Shown here: one piece after another, positions 39,109-44,923 of the stretch
Numbering within the stretch: position 1 is the stretch's first letter
How the letters are laid out: every line of letters begins with the position of its first letter
From: a virus
Direction: 5' to 3' (one strand)
Length of the DNA: 44,923 nt
IMG/VR virus record: IMGVR_UViG_3300042946_000505
Location: 1 to 44,923 of that record
Position numbers and translations under genes: made by a program
The notes under the pieces: generated by a model
What the model saw: only the letters and a program-made list of their open reading frames with translations
Database searches by the model: none
Told to the model about the DNA's origin: nothing

Positions 39109-39128
39109 CTCGTTTCTCCTAGGAACCA

Positions 39129-39404
39129 CTAACCGCGATCCTCGCCACGCTGGTCTGGATCGAGTCCTCTTGTCCTTCGCTCGATTTCGCGTTGGACATA
39201 CCACGCGGCCTTGCGAAGGTCTTCGACGGAGTCTCCCTTGAGGCCTGCCCGCCAGATGTACTTGATCGCATTACCAAGGTTGAAGTTGAAATGCTCGGTG
39301 ATGTCGATGCACTCAACTCCACTTGGGTGCTGTGTGTAGTGCGGCGGATGGTTGACAACATCCCGCTCCACAGCCTCGTTCGTCGGCCTAAAGAATCTGT
39401 GCAT
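39129..39404 (-). CDS. DUF3310 protein
   Basis: 91 residues from the ATG at 39404, with AGGAG ahead. NHPPHYTQHPSGVECIDITE and FNFNLGNAIKYIWRAGLKGD, then DLRKAAWYVQREIERR, is the DUF3310 signature, widely found in phages and sometimes labelled nucleotide kinase. The true function is not established. Confidence 0.88.
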   Translation of the reverse strand: MHRFFRPTNEAVERDVVNHPPHYTQHPSGVECIDITEHFNFNLGNAIKYIWRAGLKGDSVEDLRKAAWYVQREIERRTRGLDPDQRGEDRG

Positions 39405-39412
39405 GGTTTCTC

Positions 39413-40042
39413 CTACTTGGATGCAGCCCACTGATCGAGAGATACCGCCTGCGACACGCACGACTCTGCGATGAGCGCGATGTCGGCGTCGACAGTTCCG
39501 CTGGTGCATGACGTCCTGTCGGTCGGAATCCTGACGTCGCTGATGGAGTTGTAGATCGGAAGGTCGCCCTTCTCGGTCATGCCCTTGTATCGCAGTTGTG
39601 CCTCGCGACAGGTGCATGCTCGAGCCGAGCGGTGGAGAGCGTTCGCCATGAACTTTCCCTTCCTGACTAACTTGACGTCGCCACCGTGGAAGACGTCGAT
39701 GATTCCTGTGTCGTGACAGTCACGGCACGCAAAGGTTTCCTCGCGATCAGCATCCGGTAGCGTGAATGTGCGTCGGGGCTTCGCCTCACGTTTGAGACAC
39801 TCGGCGTGTTCGGTGACAAATCTAGGCATATCGTGCCAGTTTGTGAACCTCACCAGCGGCTCCGTGCCACGGATCATGCGAAGCGTGGCCTCGTCGGCAT
39901 GGGCCTTTTCCACCCACCGCAGCACCTCGAACCAGATCGACAACGTGCCTTTCTGGTCTGGTAGGCCTGCGAACCAGTCCGCGAGTGCGGGATATGCCTT
40001 CTGGTGACGCTGCAGCCATTCGTTGAACTCATTCTTGTCCAT
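39413..40042 (-). CDS. Possible replication accessory protein with zinc motif
   Basis: 209 residues from the ATG at 40042, with AAGGAG. The N-terminal helical domain (FNEWLQRHQKAYPALADWFA, TLSIWFEVLRWVEKAHADEA) looks like the winged N-termini of phage helicase loaders such as G39P-type proteins. CRDCHDTGIIDV with CTCREAQLRYKG is a zinc-binding module. Location directly after the DUF1376 initiator fits a loader or helper role. Element 9 is inside this gene. Confidence 0.65.
   Translation of the reverse strand: MDKNEFNEWLQRHQKAYPALADWFAGLPDQKGTLSIWFEVLRWVEKAHADEATLRMIRGTEPLVRFTNWHDMPRFVTEHAECLKREAKPRRTFTLPDADREETFACRDCHDTGIIDVFHGGDVKLVRKGKFMANALHRSARACTCREAQLRYKGMTEKGDLPIYNSISDVRIPTDRTSCTSGTVDADIALIAESCVSQAVSLDQWAASK
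39786..39799 (-). promoter_or_regulatory. TGTCTCA operator-like element 9 (in coding sequence)
   Basis: Minus strand TGTCTCAAACGTGA followed by GGC. It matches the consensus fully but lies inside the gene at 39413-40042 (codons for ECLKREA), so it may be a chance match or an internal site. Confidence 0.4.
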
Positions 40043-40053
40043 CGCGGATCTCC

Positions 40054-40881
40054 TTAGAGTGTTGCCAGAACCTTCTTGCTTGGCGTGACCGGCTTCGGCG
40101 CGGTCATCGCATTTGCCAACCAACTACCTACGAACCTACGCATCCCCTTCGGCGTCTTACGCCTGCTGGGATTGTCTACAAGCCACTGCCGGGCTCGCCT
40201 CAACTGTGCATGGACGTCGAGGTCTGGATACGTCGCCTTCCACTCTGCGACCATCTCGCGTGTCGGTATCCAGTTGCCCTTGTCGCACGGGAACGAAGGA
40301 AGCGGCACCTTCTCGAAGGAAGAAGAAGGTAGTGTTTCTTCTTTCTTATTTGATGGAGATGGAGATGGAGATGGAGGGCATTGCTCAAGCATTGCTTGGC
40401 GCATGCTTGGAGCATCGCGAGAAGCGGTTTTCTCGACGTTTCCTTGTGGGGCCTTGGTGCGACCGCTTCCAGCCTGGGAGGCCTCCCCATGCTCACGCAT
40501 GGACTCATGGGATGCTCTAGCATTGCTTGGGGCATTGCTTGGAGCATCCTTGCCCCATCGGGCTTGGGCCGCTTTCAGTGCCTTGTCGGCGCGGGCCTGC
40601 TTGAGATCGCTGGCCTTGCGGCGATGCTCCTCTAGCCTCCGATTACGCCTCAGGCCGTCTTCCCAGATGGGGAACTTGGCCTCCAGCCTTCCCCACGATC
40701 CTGAGCATCCCTGCGAAACCAGTTCAAGCCGCTCGATCTCGCTAGGGATATGGCCCTGCTCCCATTGGGTAATGAGCAGCACCACATAGTGGCCGCGTTC
40801 CTCCGCAGTCCACCCCATCGTTGCTGTGAGGAAGTCTCTGCCAAAGAGCGGGATGTACGAATCCACGTTCTGTCTCGTCAT
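40054..40881 (-). CDS. DUF1376-type phage replication initiator
   Basis: 275 residues from the ATG at 40881, with GGAGAA upstream; the extended frame to 40923 crosses element 10. The N-terminal DUF1376 domain is clear: DSYIPLFGRDFLTATMGWTA and EERGHYVVLLITQWEQGHIP. A low-complexity middle (PSNAPSNAR and a PSPSPSPS tract from a 6-bp DNA repeat) links to a C-terminal domain with REMVAEWKATYPDLDVHAQL typical of initiators. The linker DNA carries four GCAT(T)GCTTGG repeats. In lambda-like phages the origin lies inside the initiator gene. Confidence 0.82.
   Translation of the reverse strand: MTRQNVDSYIPLFGRDFLTATMGWTAEERGHYVVLLITQWEQGHIPSEIERLELVSQGCSGSWGRLEAKFPIWEDGLRRNRRLEEHRRKASDLKQARADKALKAAQARWGKDAPSNAPSNARASHESMREHGEASQAGSGRTKAPQGNVEKTASRDAPSMRQAMLEQCPPSPSPSPSNKKEETLPSSSFEKVPLPSFPCDKGNWIPTREMVAEWKATYPDLDVHAQLRRARQWLVDNPSRRKTPKGMRRFVGSWLANAMTAPKPVTPSKKVLATL
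40352..40377 (+). repeat. (GGAGAT)n hexanucleotide repeat
   Basis: About four copies of GGAGAT in tandem on the plus strand, coding for alternating Pro-Ser on the minus strand in the DUF1376 linker. Such a microsatellite can change length without shifting frame. Confidence 0.8.
40389..40548 (-). repeat. Iteron-like repeats inside the initiator gene
   Basis: On the plus strand GCATTGCTTGG (40389), GCATGCTTGG (40401), GCATTGCTTGG (40520) and GCATTGCTTGGAGCATC (40532) form two pairs, members of each 12 bp apart. On the coding strand they read CCAAGCAATGC. The same words occur in the gene-free region at 7225-7256. Confidence 0.6.
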
Positions 40882-40919
40882 GCGCTGTTCTCCTTGCGCG
40901 ACCTTGCCGATGCGGGGCC

Positions 40920-40933
40920 TCATATTTGAGACA
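40920..40933 (-). promoter_or_regulatory. TGTCTCA operator-like element 10
   Basis: Minus strand TGTCTCAAATATGA, followed by GGCC. It lies in the 75-bp gap between the RecT gene and the DUF1376 gene, 39 bases before the latter's start. Confidence 0.65.
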
Positions 40934-40956
40934 CCCGCACCGGCAGGCCTGTGTCC

Positions 40957-41769
40957 TTACTTGTCGTTGGCGACCGCCGCCAACTTCTTGACCACCTCTG
41001 CCACACGAGTGGCACCCTCGACCTCGATCTCGCCGTCATCCTCGACCTCGTCGGTCGCGAGGATGTCCAACTGCTGCGGCACGCTGGCCTCAGCCTGCTC
41101 GTCCAGGGTCACCGCCCTGGCGAGTTCCGGCGACGTTGGGAGGAGTTTGCACAGCCTCCGCAAAGCGGTCTTCTTCGCCATCTCGTCGTAGTGCGTGACC
41201 CAAGGGCCACTGTTCCCGGCTCGAGAGGACGCACGAATCGAATCGACCTCTCGCTTCCACAGCCACTCAAACTGTGCACCGCCATCGCGAAGCCTTGCGA
41301 CAGCGTAGACAGCAATCATGTCGCCTGGGTCGCCATCGGTCGGAGTGTGAGTCAACTTCGGGTCGAGGCCGAAGCAGAACTCCCACTCGTCGTTCGCATG
41401 AACGACCTGCGCGTAGATGGTGCTGATCTGACTCGACCGCCGAGCCAACTCGATCAGGCCCTTGTAGCCAGGAATGAACTGACACTCGACCTTGCCCGTC
41501 TTCCGGTTGTTGAACGGAATCAGGTACGCATGGCCCAGCGTGCCGTCAGGCTCAAGTCCCAACTGGCTAGCCTGCACGATGGCACCGATCAGACTTCGCG
41601 GCTCGCAGTCGAGCAGTTGCGGAGTCTTCTGGACTGCCGTGTTGCAGACACGCATCATCCTCTCTGCCGTAAGGTGTCGAGGGAGTGCGGCCTGAATCTG
41701 CGCCTTGCTGCGCTCGATCAGCGTTCGCACGTTCGCCACCTTGTCCTTGATGGAAATAGCGGTACTCAC
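40957..41769 (-). CDS. recT: RecT-family single-strand annealing protein
   Basis: 270 residues with a GTG start at 41769 overlapping the exonuclease stop (GTGA) and AAGGAG nine bases upstream. RecT features: RMMRVCNTAVQKTPQLLDCE, SLIGAIVQASQLGLEPDGTL, GHAYLIPFNN, CQFIPGYKGLIELARRS and WVTHYDEMAKKTALRRLCKL. It anneals complementary single strands exposed by the neighbouring exonuclease. The acidic C-terminus (EVEDDGEIEVEG) is typical. Confidence 0.93.
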   Translation of the reverse strand: MSTAISIKDKVANVRTLIERSKAQIQAALPRHLTAERMMRVCNTAVQKTPQLLDCEPRSLIGAIVQASQLGLEPDGTLGHAYLIPFNNRKTGKVECQFIPGYKGLIELARRSSQISTIYAQVVHANDEWEFCFGLDPKLTHTPTDGDPGDMIAVYAVARLRDGGAQFEWLWKREVDSIRASSRAGNSGPWVTHYDEMAKKTALRRLCKLLPTSPELARAVTLDEQAEASVPQQLDILATDEVEDDGEIEVEGATRVAEVVKKLAAVANDK

Positions 41770-42659
41770 TTCTTTACGCTCCTTGTGAATCGCCGCGAGT
41801 AAGCCGTTCTGGCCTCCTGCGACTTGTAGTGAACTTCGGACCCCTTCCACGAATACTTCACGCCTTGGGGGGTCAAACCGCCGGCGTGTGTTCCGATCCA
41901 CAACTTCAACTGACTCTCGATCTGCTCACGGCGTTCCGCGAGTTCATCGAGCCTGCTTCGCACCTCCTGCAACTCTGCGTCGAGATCATCTGCCTCTGGA
42001 GAGAGAGCGGTGACGTCTTCGATCTCGACCTTGGGGAACAACGCCTTCACCGTTTCCGCACTGTGCGGCCCGGCTGGCGGTGCTGTCTCTGTTTCGACCT
42101 TGTGCCAGAAGTCTCGCTCGATCTCGATGATGCGAGCCGCAATCTCTGGCGTCAGGTCACGCTCATAAGCCCTAAGGTTCTGGCCGCGATGCAACGCGAC
42201 GAGAACGCCACGGGTTGCCCCGGCGACGATCATTTCGTGCTGCAACTGAACCTCGTAGTGGACAGGCAGTTGCTCGGCCCATACATCGGCGTGGTATGAG
42301 GTGTTCTTGATTTGAACCACCACAAGCTCGCCGTCACGATCTTCCGTCGCGTCCAGTGTGGCACACATGAAGTGATGCTCTGGATGGCGACGAATGACGA
42401 ACGGTTCCGCGAGAGTGACGTTCCGCTTGAACTTGCGGCCGTACCACTCGCCAATCGTTCGCTCTAACACGATCCCTGCCTCTACGGCCTCGTTGTCAGA
42501 GAGGTCATCACCCTCCAACAGGCCCACCTTCTGCGACCAGACCGTCAGGGCATCTCGCCACGGATCTACTCCGCACACTGCCGGTGCATCGCTTCCGCCG
42601 ATACCCTTCTTTCGCTCTTCCAGCCACGCTGCCCGCTTGGCCGCATCAACGATGCTCAT
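41766..42659 (-). CDS. YqaJ-family exonuclease (viral recombinase)
   Basis: 297 residues with AAGGAG before the ATG. ERKKGIGGSDAPAVCGVDPW is the conserved opening. The catalytic core of the PD-(D/E)XK type includes MCATLDATEDRDGELVVVQI with KNTS and HYEVQLQHEMIVAG. A coiled coil (DDLDAELQEVRSRLDELAER) precedes the C-terminus. With RecT it makes a two-component recombination system like lambda exo/bet. Confidence 0.92.
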   Translation of the reverse strand: MSIVDAAKRAAWLEERKKGIGGSDAPAVCGVDPWRDALTVWSQKVGLLEGDDLSDNEAVEAGIVLERTIGEWYGRKFKRNVTLAEPFVIRRHPEHHFMCATLDATEDRDGELVVVQIKNTSYHADVWAEQLPVHYEVQLQHEMIVAGATRGVLVALHRGQNLRAYERDLTPEIAARIIEIERDFWHKVETETAPPAGPHSAETVKALFPKVEIEDVTALSPEADDLDAELQEVRSRLDELAERREQIESQLKLWIGTHAGGLTPQGVKYSWKGSEVHYKSQEARTAYSRRFTRSVKK

Positions 42660-42864
42660 CGCTGCTCCTTACTTGGTTGGTGTTATCCCGCCGGTAATCC
42701 CTCGCCGTGAGGTCATCCAGCAACTCCTCGCGGAAGACATCGAATCCGTGCGGGGCCTCAAACCCCAACTTCACTCGATTGCCGTCGATCCGCGTGACGG
42801 TCACTCTGATCAGGGCTCGCGGTATAACGACCGCTTCACCCTCCTTGCGCGTCAGCACAAGCAT
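42646..42864 (-). CDS. csrA: CsrA-family RNA-binding regulator
   Basis: 72 residues from the ATG at 42864, with AAAGGAG upstream; longer in-frame extensions have no such site. MLVLTRKEGEAVVIP at the N-terminus, VTRIDGNRVKLGFEAP in the middle and VFREEL at the end match CsrA closely. CsrA dimers bind GGA in hairpin loops or at ribosome binding sites. It is the first gene of the leftward recombination operon, so it could regulate phage or host mRNAs early. Confidence 0.93.
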   Translation of the reverse strand: MLVLTRKEGEAVVIPRALIRVTVTRIDGNRVKLGFEAPHGFDVFREELLDDLTARDYRRDNTNQVRSSDEHR

Positions 42865-42999
42865 GGGAACTCCTTTCCTTGGGTAACGGCCAGCGTCAGT
42901 CCATCGACGCTCGACCTCGACTCCTAAACATGCCCACATCCTTCGCGGGCTCCTTTCCCACTCCATCCATCGAGTGGGCATCCTTGATGGGGAAGCGTA

Positions 43000-43013
43000 T
43001 CGAATGTGAGACG
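43000..43013 (-). promoter_or_regulatory. TGTCTCA-type element 11
   Basis: Minus strand CGTCTCACATTCGA, one mismatch in each half, upstream of csrA in the divergent region. Confidence 0.5.
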
Positions 43014-43041
43014 ATTGGTCTACGAGCCTAAACCGCTTCTC

Positions 43042-43055
43042 TGTCTCGCTTGTGA
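43042..43055 (+). promoter_or_regulatory. TGTCTCA-type element 12
   Basis: TGTCTCGCTTGTGA, one mismatch in the left half, 28 bases from element 11 and pointing to the plus-strand genes. Confidence 0.5.
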
Positions 43056-43182
43056 TTTCGCGTCGATTGCGTGGCAGGATGGGAAGCGGCCTGTTTGACG
43101 CATGCACCACAGGCCCCACCAGGGCACGCCCCCCCCATGGGGGAGGCCACAGAATACCCCTCTTTGTGGGGTGTTTTGGGGG

Positions 43183-43201
43183 TGTTTTTGTGGGAGTGTG
43201 G
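43183..43201 (+). repeat. 19-bp dispersed repeat, copy B
   Basis: TGTTTTTGTGGGAGTGTGG, identical to 7184-7202, within a G/T-rich stretch of the divergent control region. Confidence 0.75.
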
Positions 43202-43239
43202 GGTAGTCGGGAATGGCCCCATGTGGTCTAATAGAGGGA

Positions 43240-43260
43240 GTCAGGAAAGCGTTTCCTGAC
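43240..43260 (+). other. Perfect 9-bp leader hairpin
   Basis: GTCAGGAAA (43240-43248) pairs with TTTCCTGAC (43252-43260) with a GCG loop, 34 bases before the ATG of the first rightward gene. Confidence 0.65.
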
Positions 43261-43294
43261 GCGACCGTGATTCCTGCTACTGAAAGGCAGACCG

Positions 43295-43648
43295 ATGTCC
43301 CACTCCTACCAAATGATGATTCGCAAGGTTCGCAGCGAGGCCGCCAAGAAGGCTGCTGCGAAGAGGAAGGCCAAGCCGCTGTCCGACCGCTTTCTTGCAA
43401 CCGTTGATTCTCAACTACGCATCTGCACCTTCGGCCTGCCCGCATGGGTGGACACGCGATCTGGCCGCGTTCACGGATTTCTTTGCCGCATCGGATGCCC
43501 GAAGCGTGACCGCAAGGAAGCGATGCTCATCACCTCCATGACCGTTGACGAGCATGGCGACCGCAAGCAGACCTACAAGGTTTACCCGTGGCACCGCATC
43601 AACTGCCCTTCGCTGTTCCTTGAGAACGGCGTTGTTCGTCCGCTTTGA
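43295..43648 (+). CDS. Early protein of unknown function (first rightward gene)
   Basis: 117 residues; CTGAAAGGCAGACCG precedes the ATG. Basic N-terminus (RSEAAKKAAAKRKAKPLSD), then a beta-rich domain with VHGFLCRIGCPKRDRKEAML and a C-terminal VYPWHRINCPSLF. I do not recognise it. The leader word CTAC(T/A)GAAAGG is shared with the genes at 43694 and 44313, so this block has a common translation-start pattern. Confidence 0.75.
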   Translation: MSHSYQMMIRKVRSEAAKKAAAKRKAKPLSDRFLATVDSQLRICTFGLPAWVDTRSGRVHGFLCRIGCPKRDRKEAMLITSMTVDEHGDRKQTYKVYPWHRINCPSLFLENGVVRPL

Positions 43649-43649
43649 C

Positions 43650-43663
43650 TGTCTCACATTTGA
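43650..43663 (+). promoter_or_regulatory. TGTCTCA operator-like element 13
   Basis: TGTCTCACATTTGA followed by CC, two bases after a stop codon and 31 bases before the next ATG. Confidence 0.65.
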
Positions 43664-43693
43664 CCGCAACCCATTGCTACAGAAAGGCAAACC

Positions 43694-44266
43694 ATGACCA
43701 CCGTCGAACTGATCCGCAGCAACCCCTACCGTGCCGTCAACGCCGAATGCTGGATGGCGACCTACTCGACCGAGGACACGAAGGGCGGAAATCGCATCAT
43801 CCGCCCGAAGGTCTACAAGGTGACGTTCCTACACCTCCGCGTCACGCAGGACGGCCCGACCGGGGAGGTTGTGGTACAGGCCAACACCGGAGGCCGCTGC
43901 ATCTACTTGCCGGACAGCGACCTTCACGATGACCGTGAGTCTGCGATGCGGCACGCTGTCGCCAAATGCTCCGAGATGCACATGCGACCGCTACCGTTCA
44001 GTAACGCCGTCTACGTCTACAACGAGCCGAAGCCCAAGAAGGTCGAGGTCGAGTACCGAGCCCGCCGCCTCGACTCCAAGAACTGGACCGTGGACTATCG
44101 CGACCCGGAGTCGCGCCGCTGGAAGCCCGTGATCGGCCTGTTCCTGCTGACGAAGTGGAAGGCCGCCGATTGCGTGAAGCGTCTGTATGCCGGGGACGAA
44201 ATCCCCGGCTACTGGCAAGCAGGCCAGACGATGGAGTTCATCGAGTTGGCCGACAACGTCGAGTGA
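43694..44266 (+). CDS. Early protein of unknown function
   Basis: 190 residues; CTACAGAAAGGCAAACC precedes the ATG. Beta-rich N-terminal half (KVYKVTFLHLRVTQDGPTGE, GGRCIYLPDSDL). The C-terminal half includes VEYRARRLDSKNWTVDYRDP and a helical end with KAADCVKRLYAGDEIPGYW. I see no catalytic motif and no family match. Confidence 0.75.
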   Translation: MTTVELIRSNPYRAVNAECWMATYSTEDTKGGNRIIRPKVYKVTFLHLRVTQDGPTGEVVVQANTGGRCIYLPDSDLHDDRESAMRHAVAKCSEMHMRPLPFSNAVYVYNEPKPKKVEVEYRARRLDSKNWTVDYRDPESRRWKPVIGLFLLTKWKAADCVKRLYAGDEIPGYWQAGQTMEFIELADNVE

Positions 44267-44269
44267 TTG

Positions 44270-44283
44270 TGTCTCAAGTTTGA
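44270..44283 (+). promoter_or_regulatory. TGTCTCA operator-like element 14
   Basis: TGTCTCAAGTTTGA, identical to element 2, three bases after a stop codon and 29 bases before the next ATG. Confidence 0.65.
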
Positions 44284-44312
44284 TCCGTTCCTAACCTACA
44301 GAAAGGGTGACC

Positions 44313-44555
44313 ATGTCCGTGTTCGTAATGATTGTTCTCCGCGACAACTGTGTCGAGAAGTGCCGCGTGTTCGATGACTACGACTCCGCCGGCTATGCCG
44401 CCGGGAGTCTGCTCCGTCAGATGATGACCGAGCAGCAGTGGTTTGAGTTTGTCCAGAGCGATTCGATGCCAAACTTCGCCGCTGGCGAGTGGTATTCGCG
44501 CGATGGGCTCAGGATCGGCATCGAAGGGCCGATCACGTCGGAAGTGTTTATCTGA
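44313..44555 (+). CDS. Small early protein, unknown
   Basis: 80 residues from the ATG at 44313, with AGAAAGGG upstream; a GTG at 44307 is possible. Strands and helices alternate (SVFVMIVLRDNCVEKCRVFD, AGYAAGSLLRQMMTEQQWFE). Family not recognised. Its stop is followed after one base by element 15. Confidence 0.75.
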   Translation: MSVFVMIVLRDNCVEKCRVFDDYDSAGYAAGSLLRQMMTEQQWFEFVQSDSMPNFAAGEWYSRDGLRIGIEGPITSEVFI

Positions 44556-44556
44556 G

Positions 44557-44570
44557 TGTCTCATATATGC
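44557..44570 (+). promoter_or_regulatory. TGTCTCA operator-like element 15
   Basis: TGTCTCATATATGC, one base after a stop codon and running into the left arm of the hairpin at 44569-44612. Confidence 0.65.
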
Positions 44571-44612
44571 GGCACGACCCTCGCCTGCTCGTCGTGGGCG
44601 AGGGCGTGCCGC
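44569..44612 (+). other. 16-bp leader hairpin
   Basis: GCGGCACG (44569-44576) pairs with 44605-44612, and CCCTCGCC (44578-44585) with 44597-44604; a single A is bulged. It is followed by ACAACGC without a T-run and precedes the gene at 44633 by 20 bases. Confidence 0.65.
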
Positions 44613-44632
44613 ACAACGCAAGGATGCGAACG

Positions 44633-44923
44633 ATGTCTATCAACGTGGATTGGCTCGGTGACGGTTGGACTTACTACACAAACGAGGAGCGGCAAGCGAT
44701 GGAAGCGAAGAAGAACCAGCAGGAAGCAGAGCAGCGGCGACAGAAGGCAATGAACCAACTGGCCGTGGAGTGCGTGGCGTGGTCGTGCGTACCCATTCCC
44801 CTGCGACTCGCCGTGAAGTTGCTTCCGGCAATAGATGGTTCGCTAGACCTCACCGAGCAGGAGAGCCAGGACGTCATGGGCCTCGTTGTCGAGTTTGCGT
44901 CAATGATCCGTGAAGCGAACGCC
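44633..44923 (+). CDS. Small early protein crossing the contig join (5' part)
   Basis: ATG at 44633. The frame is open to the last base (97 codons) and continues at position 128 of the window for eight more codons to a TGA at 152-154, giving a 105-residue protein. The N-terminus is MSINVDWLGDGWTYYTN, followed by a charged Glu/Lys/Gln-rich helical segment (about residues 18-40) and a hydrophobic, helical C-terminal half. I do not recognise the family. It is the fourth of a run of small plus-strand genes, each preceded by a TGTCTCA element; here the element and a 16-bp hairpin lie in the leader (44557-44612). Confidence 0.8.
   Translation, partial: MSINVDWLGDGWTYYTNEERQAMEAKKNQQEAEQRRQKAMNQLAVECVAWSCVPIPLRLAVKLLPAIDGSLDLTEQESQDVMGLVVEFASMIREANA
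44797..44923. repeat. Right copy of 127-bp terminal direct repeat
   Basis: Exact copy of 1-127. It shows that the molecule is circular or circularly permuted, with about 44796 unique bases. Confidence 0.93.

Larger units (their letters stand above)
42865..43294. other. 430-bp divergent control region
   Basis: Gap between leftward csrA and rightward 43295. It contains elements 11 and 12, C-rich/G-rich inverted tracts (43124-43147), an ACCCC/GGGGT hairpin near 43156-43172, the 19-bp repeat copy B and a perfect 9-bp hairpin at 43240-43260. Small frames here have no protein-like features. It is probably the main early control region, with promoters for both directions; I cannot identify -35/-10 boxes reliably. 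Confidence 0.6.

Noticed and set aside
1803-44570. TGTCTCA elements as sigma-70 or ECF promoters
   Set aside because: No conserved -35 or -10 partner at fixed spacing is visible; many upstream bases are coding; one copy is between convergent genes, and some point against the gene they precede. Not excluded, but less likely.

Overview
The window is a complete circular genome of a temperate tailed phage, opened at an arbitrary point inside a gene. The first 127 bases (1-127) recur exactly as the last 127 (44797-44923), and one reading frame crosses the join without a break, so the unique genome is about 44796 bp. The base composition is GC-rich (roughly 60% by eye). The gene set (lambda-like portal, large terminase, protease-capsid fusion, tape measure, tail tube proteins) indicates a siphovirus-like virion. 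The host is not stated. Small secreted Cys/His-rich proteins, a Cys-rich giant virion protein and a YeaQ-like membrane protein remind me of Planctomycetota phages and genomes, but that is inference with modest confidence.

Layout: 1-5422, continuing from 43295-44923 across the join, is a plus-strand block of mostly small early genes. It includes an ATP-dependent DNA ligase, a DUF932-like protein and a run of stop/start-overlapping small genes. At 5494-6970 lies the lysogeny region: a tyrosine integrase (minus), an attP-like segment that reproduces the 3' half of a tRNA-Arg(ACG), and a small XRE-type HTH protein (plus). A 470-bp gene-free stretch with iteron-like repeats follows (6971-7438). 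From 7439 to 13235 on the minus strand are accessory and putative lysis genes (small membrane proteins, a membrane-anchored C1-type cysteine peptidase, a metallophosphoesterase, a DUF6378-like protein). From 35718 down to 13235 the minus strand carries the structural operon in the order small terminase, large terminase, connector, portal, protease-capsid fusion, DUF2190-like decoration protein, head-tail proteins, fibres, tail completion proteins, three tandem tail-tube-like paralogues, tail assembly chaperone with a -1 frameshift product, tape measure, distal tail proteins and a 1174-residue Cys-rich protein.

A lone plus-strand C39-like cysteine peptidase gene (35770-36156) separates the terminase genes from the minus-strand replication/recombination block (36210-42864). 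That block encodes a Lys-rich histone-like peptide, a ParB-DUF4417 fusion, RusA, secreted small proteins, a DUF3310 protein, a DUF1376-type initiator with a possible helper, RecT, a YqaJ exonuclease and CsrA. No DNA polymerase or replicative helicase is visible, so replication probably depends on the host.

The most interesting unannotated structure is a recurrent element, TGTCTCA-N4-TG(A/C), found about 15 times at gene borders on both strands. It is usually just after a stop codon and is often followed by a strong hairpin before the next ribosome binding site. Some copies are near-palindromic (ideal form TGTCTCA-N4-TGAGACA), and one lies between convergent genes. This looks more like a genome-wide operator or stoperator network than a promoter set.
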